Shown in pieces: positions 6,985 through 8,309 of a stretch of 8,309 nucleotides of DNA (position 1 is its first letter; the number at the start of each line of letters is the position of its first letter). Position numbers and translations under genes: made by a program. The notes under the pieces were generated by a model. The model was not told the DNA's origin. It was given only the letters and a program-made list of their open reading frames with translations, and searched no databases. The DNA lies in contig JAAZAW010000186.1 of assembly GCA_012514125.1 (NCBI GenBank), positions 1 through 8,309 on the forward strand, in the 5' to 3' direction. This DNA comes from Phycisphaerae bacterium. GTDB taxonomy: Bacteria > Planctomycetota > Phycisphaerae > JAAYCJ01.

Positions 6985-7475
6985 AGCTCGTATTCTCCTG
7001 CTTTGGTTTTGATCGTGACTTTACCTGTGGAAATTTCCAGTTTCATCGTTCGACCCTCGAAACCCCCAATATCTTCTTTTTCAATAATGACATTGTTACG
7101 CCATAAAATCTTTCGAAGGGCCAGATGATTGCGCTTCCCAATATTAAAAATTCCTTTCGCATCCATCAATTGGGCCGCACCGGCTACCTTGACCACAATT
7201 CGTTTTTTATCGGCTCCGAGCATATAAGCCTTCTTGAAAAGCAATGGAATGCCCAGATCTGCGAACATACAGGGATTATGCTGGGCCTTATCTGGAGAAA
7301 TCGTCGATTCAGGAAGCATATAGTGCAACAAACCGCCCACCCCGGCTACAGGGTCCCATATCGTCAGGCCGATACAACTGCCCAGTGAATAGGTAATCAG
7401 CAAATTCCCCGGATCCTTGCTGACCGCCATGTCGGCGATATCGACAACTATTGTTTTAAGTGCGAGTGTTTCCAT
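6981..7475 (-). CDS. cheD: Chemoreceptor glutamine deamidase CheD
   Basis: This 164-residue protein covers the usual CheD length. CheD converts receptor glutamines to glutamates and in known systems is controlled by binding CheC. Seen: T-Y-S-L-G-S-C-I-G-L at residues 28-37 and G-G-L-L-H-Y-M-L-P at 47-55. The Thr-Cys-His catalytic set is T28, C34 and H51; the 6- and 17-residue spacings equal those of Thermotoga CheD (T21, C27, H44, from memory). The later G-A-D-K-K-R-I-V-V-K-V-A-G-A-A stretch and I-G-K-R-N (112-116) are also typical of the family. The ATG at 7475 has GGGAGA about 10 nt upstream. It is the first gene of the minus-strand run and its stop overlaps the HDOD start. Its receptor substrates are not encoded in this window; the CheX-family proteins nearby are candidate partners. 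Confidence 0.95.
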   Translation of the reverse strand: METLALKTIVVDIADMAVSKDPGNLLITYSLGSCIGLTIWDPVAGVGGLLHYMLPESTISPDKAQHNPCMFADLGIPLLFKKAYMLGADKKRIVVKVAGAAQLMDAKGIFNIGKRNHLALRKILWRNNVIIEKEDIGGFEGRTMKLEISTGKVTIKTKAGEYEL

Positions 7476-7509
7476 AAAAATTCATTCTCCCGACCTGTTC
7501 CCTGATCTC

Positions 7510-7536
7510 CTATCGACAACATAACGGACTCACTTA
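7510..7536 (-). promoter_or_regulatory. Possible sigma-28-type promoter for the cheD operon
   Basis: On the minus strand GTCGATAG (7510-7517) matches the flagellar sigma -10 consensus GCCGATAA at 6 of 8 positions. Exactly 11 nt upstream is TAAGTGAG (7529-7536), which keeps only the leading TAA of TAAAGTTT. Transcription would start about 25-30 nt before the cheD ATG, leaving room for its GGGAGA site. The weak -35 box makes this uncertain. Confidence 0.38.
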
Positions 7537-7638
7537 AAATGACAATCCAGACCCATGTGCATTGACTGTTCTTATAGATAATTTTTTCGGCGAAATATCC
7601 TTCGGCTTTTTCTCAAAGGCTGAATTTTTCATCATTCT

Positions 7639-7650
7639 CGATATCGCGAT
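7639..7650. repeat. Overlapping palindromes upstream of the rightward promoter
   Basis: CGATATCG (7639-7646) and ATCGCGAT (7643-7650) are each perfect 8-bp palindromes sharing 4 bases. They end 19 bp before the rightward -35 box, a place where an activator or repressor could bind. No matching regulator is known to me. Confidence 0.35.
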
Positions 7651-7669
7651 TTCATTAAACTTTTTTTAT

Positions 7670-7696
7670 TAAAGTTGCTTGGTATTTGTCCGATAT
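7670..7696 (+). promoter_or_regulatory. Sigma-28 (FliA)-type promoter for the cheX-cheY operon
   Basis: TAAAGTTG (7670-7677), an 11-nt spacer (7678-7688), then TCCGATAT (7689-7696). Against the enterobacterial flagellar sigma consensus TAAAGTTT-N11-GCCGATAA this matches 7 of 8 and 6 of 8 with the exact spacing. The transcript would start near 7703, leaving a leader of about 50 nt before the ATG at 7754. Chemotaxis genes are classic targets of this sigma factor, which agrees with the placement. Confidence 0.68.
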
Positions 7697-7743
7697 GTTT
7701 TGCAGGAGTCGATTGAAACGGTTGAAAACAATTATTAACCTGT

Positions 7744-7747
7744 GAGG
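7744..7747 (+). promoter_or_regulatory. Ribosome binding site deciding the cheX start
   Basis: GAGG sits 6 nt before the ATG at 7754. An in-frame GTG at 7742 overlaps this site and would use it as codons, so the ATG is the better start. Confidence 0.7.
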
Positions 7748-7753
7748 TTCACG

Positions 7754-8260
7754 ATGGATGTCAAATGCATTAATCCTTTTATGGCAGCAATCAAGAACGT
7801 CTTTAAGACGATGTTGAATTTGGATATTCAGTTTGGTAAACCACAGATCAAAACCCAGGAAGCCATATCGCATGACGTCTCAGGAATCATCGGTCTTTCG
7901 GGGGAGGTCGTCGGTGCCGTCATCGTCAGTTTTCCCAAATTCTCCGCAATCAGAATTGCCAGTACTTTCGCAGGGGTCAGTCTCAGCGACACCGATGACG
8001 ATTTCGCCGACGCCATTGGTGAACTGGCCAACATGATTGCCGGAAATGCCAAAAAAGACCTTGATGGTCTGAATATCATGATTTCAACGCCTTCCGTCGT
8101 CATCGGATCGGGCCATGAAGTCAAAAATAGTAAAGCCGTTCCCAGATTGATTATCCCCTGTAGCTGTGTCATGGGGTCATTCGTCGTGGAAGTCGGAATG
8201 AAAAAGGTATGCCGACCTGCATCAGAGGTTGTCGAAAAAACAACGGAGTTAACCATATGA
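7754..8260 (+). CDS. cheX: CheX chemotaxis phosphatase-family protein (second copy)
   Basis: This 168-residue protein is predicted to dephosphorylate CheY-P. It opens with I-N-P-F at residues 6-9 and carries a Gly-rich core (G-I-I-G-L-S-G at 44-50). The family helix D-A-I-G-E-L-A-N-M-I-A-G-N is at 86-98, with E90 and N93 forming the E-x-x-N pair and G97 following. One motif is present, as expected for CheX rather than CheC. The late P-x-x-V-I-G-S-G segment (113-120) is also typical of CheX proteins. It is a more canonical CheX than the copy at 5257-5724. Its TGA overlaps the ATG of the next cheY by 4 bp, so the two are probably translated together. It is first in an operon with a sigma-28-like promoter upstream. 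Confidence 0.92.
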   Translation: MDVKCINPFMAAIKNVFKTMLNLDIQFGKPQIKTQEAISHDVSGIIGLSGEVVGAVIVSFPKFSAIRIASTFAGVSLSDTDDDFADAIGELANMIAGNAKKDLDGLNIMISTPSVVIGSGHEVKNSKAVPRLIIPCSCVMGSFVVEVGMKKVCRPASEVVEKTTELTI

Positions 8261-8309
8261 AAATCATGTTAGTTGATGATTCAAGGACCATTCGAAACAT
8301 CGAAAAAAA
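8257..8309 (+). CDS. cheY: CheY-type response regulator, N-terminal fragment (3' end outside window)
   Basis: Only about 18 codons are in view, reading M-K-I-M-L-V-D-D-S-R-T-I-R-N-I-E. The L-V-D-D-S-R-T-I-R segment, with acidic pair D7-D8, is the opening strand and first helix of a receiver domain and is typical of single-domain CheY proteins. The start is the ATG overlapping the cheX TGA by 4 bp, with GGAG 8 nt upstream (8245-8248). The phospho-acceptor Asp and any output domain lie outside the window, so a longer receiver-containing protein cannot be excluded. Confidence 0.82.
   Translation, partial: MKIMLVDDSRTIRNIEK

Larger units (their letters stand above)
7476..7753. promoter_or_regulatory. 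Divergent control region between the cheD and cheX operons
   Basis: This 278-bp AT-rich region separates two divergent chemotaxis transcripts. It contains a good sigma-28-like promoter facing right (7670-7696), a weaker one facing left (7510-7536), an AT-rich inverted repeat AACTTT/AAAGTT (7658-7676) that overlaps the rightward -35 box, and two overlapping 8-bp palindromes (7639-7650). No gene is supported in it. Confidence 0.7.

Noticed and set aside
7713..7745. Ten-codon leader ORF (TTG start, AGGAG upstream at 7704-7708) ending at the cheX ribosome binding site
   Set aside because: The spacing is only 4 nt, the start is TTG, and the predicted transcript start near 7703 would leave no leader before the binding site.
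7742..7753. GTG at 7742 as the cheX start
   Set aside because: It overlaps the GAGG that best serves the ATG at 7754 and has no better site of its own.
7828..8256. Minus-strand frame of 142 codons opposite cheX
   Set aside because: The plus-strand CheX has the E-x-x-N helix and a ribosome binding site; the minus frame is its complement with no recognisable domain.

Overview
The window is bacterial, has intermediate G+C and few gaps, and is dominated by a chemotaxis signalling cluster. No rRNA, tRNA or mobile element is visible, so taxonomy rests on gene content. The partial alkaline-phosphatase-superfamily protein at the left edge resembles, from memory, proteins common in Planctomycetota such as Phycisphaerae-like lineages. 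A CheA/CheD/CheX/HDOD set together with a sigma-28-like promoter suggests a motile, flagellated bacterium. The planctomycete assignment is a moderate inference, not a demonstration.

Layout. (1) 1-784 (+): C-terminal part of an alkaline-phosphatase-superfamily protein, converging on (2) 871-2490 (-): an FAD-dependent oxidoreductase with a C-terminal Rieske [2Fe-2S] domain. (3) 2491-2816: a gene-free gap holding the candidate end of the chemotaxis transcript and the leader and candidate promoter of the oxidoreductase gene. (4) 2817-7475 (-): a five-gene chemotaxis run transcribed leftward as cheD, HDOD gene, cheY, cheX-like, cheA. The first four are tightly packed (4-bp overlap, 14-nt gap, 41-bp overlap) and cheA follows after 142 nt. 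(5) 7476-7753: a divergent control region with a good sigma-28-type promoter facing right and a weaker one facing left. (6) 7754-8309 (+): a second cheX overlapping by 4 bp the start of a second cheY, cut by the window edge.

How the parts fit. CheA receives receptor input through CheW-like contacts and phosphorylates CheY. CheX-family proteins remove phosphate from CheY, and CheD deamidates receptors and in known systems partners with CheC/CheX. Two CheX/CheY pairs lie back to back around one promoter region. No receptor, separate CheW, CheR or CheB is in the window, so these must be encoded elsewhere or be absent.

The most interesting point is in CheA. Between its phosphotransfer and dimerization domains lie two 24-residue repeats separated by exactly 5 residues, the architecture of the MshEN c-di-GMP-binding domain, though the usual leading Arg is Pro in both. 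Together with an HDOD protein that keeps a full set of HD-type metal-ligand residues, this hints at a nucleotide second-messenger link to the pathway. That link is inference.
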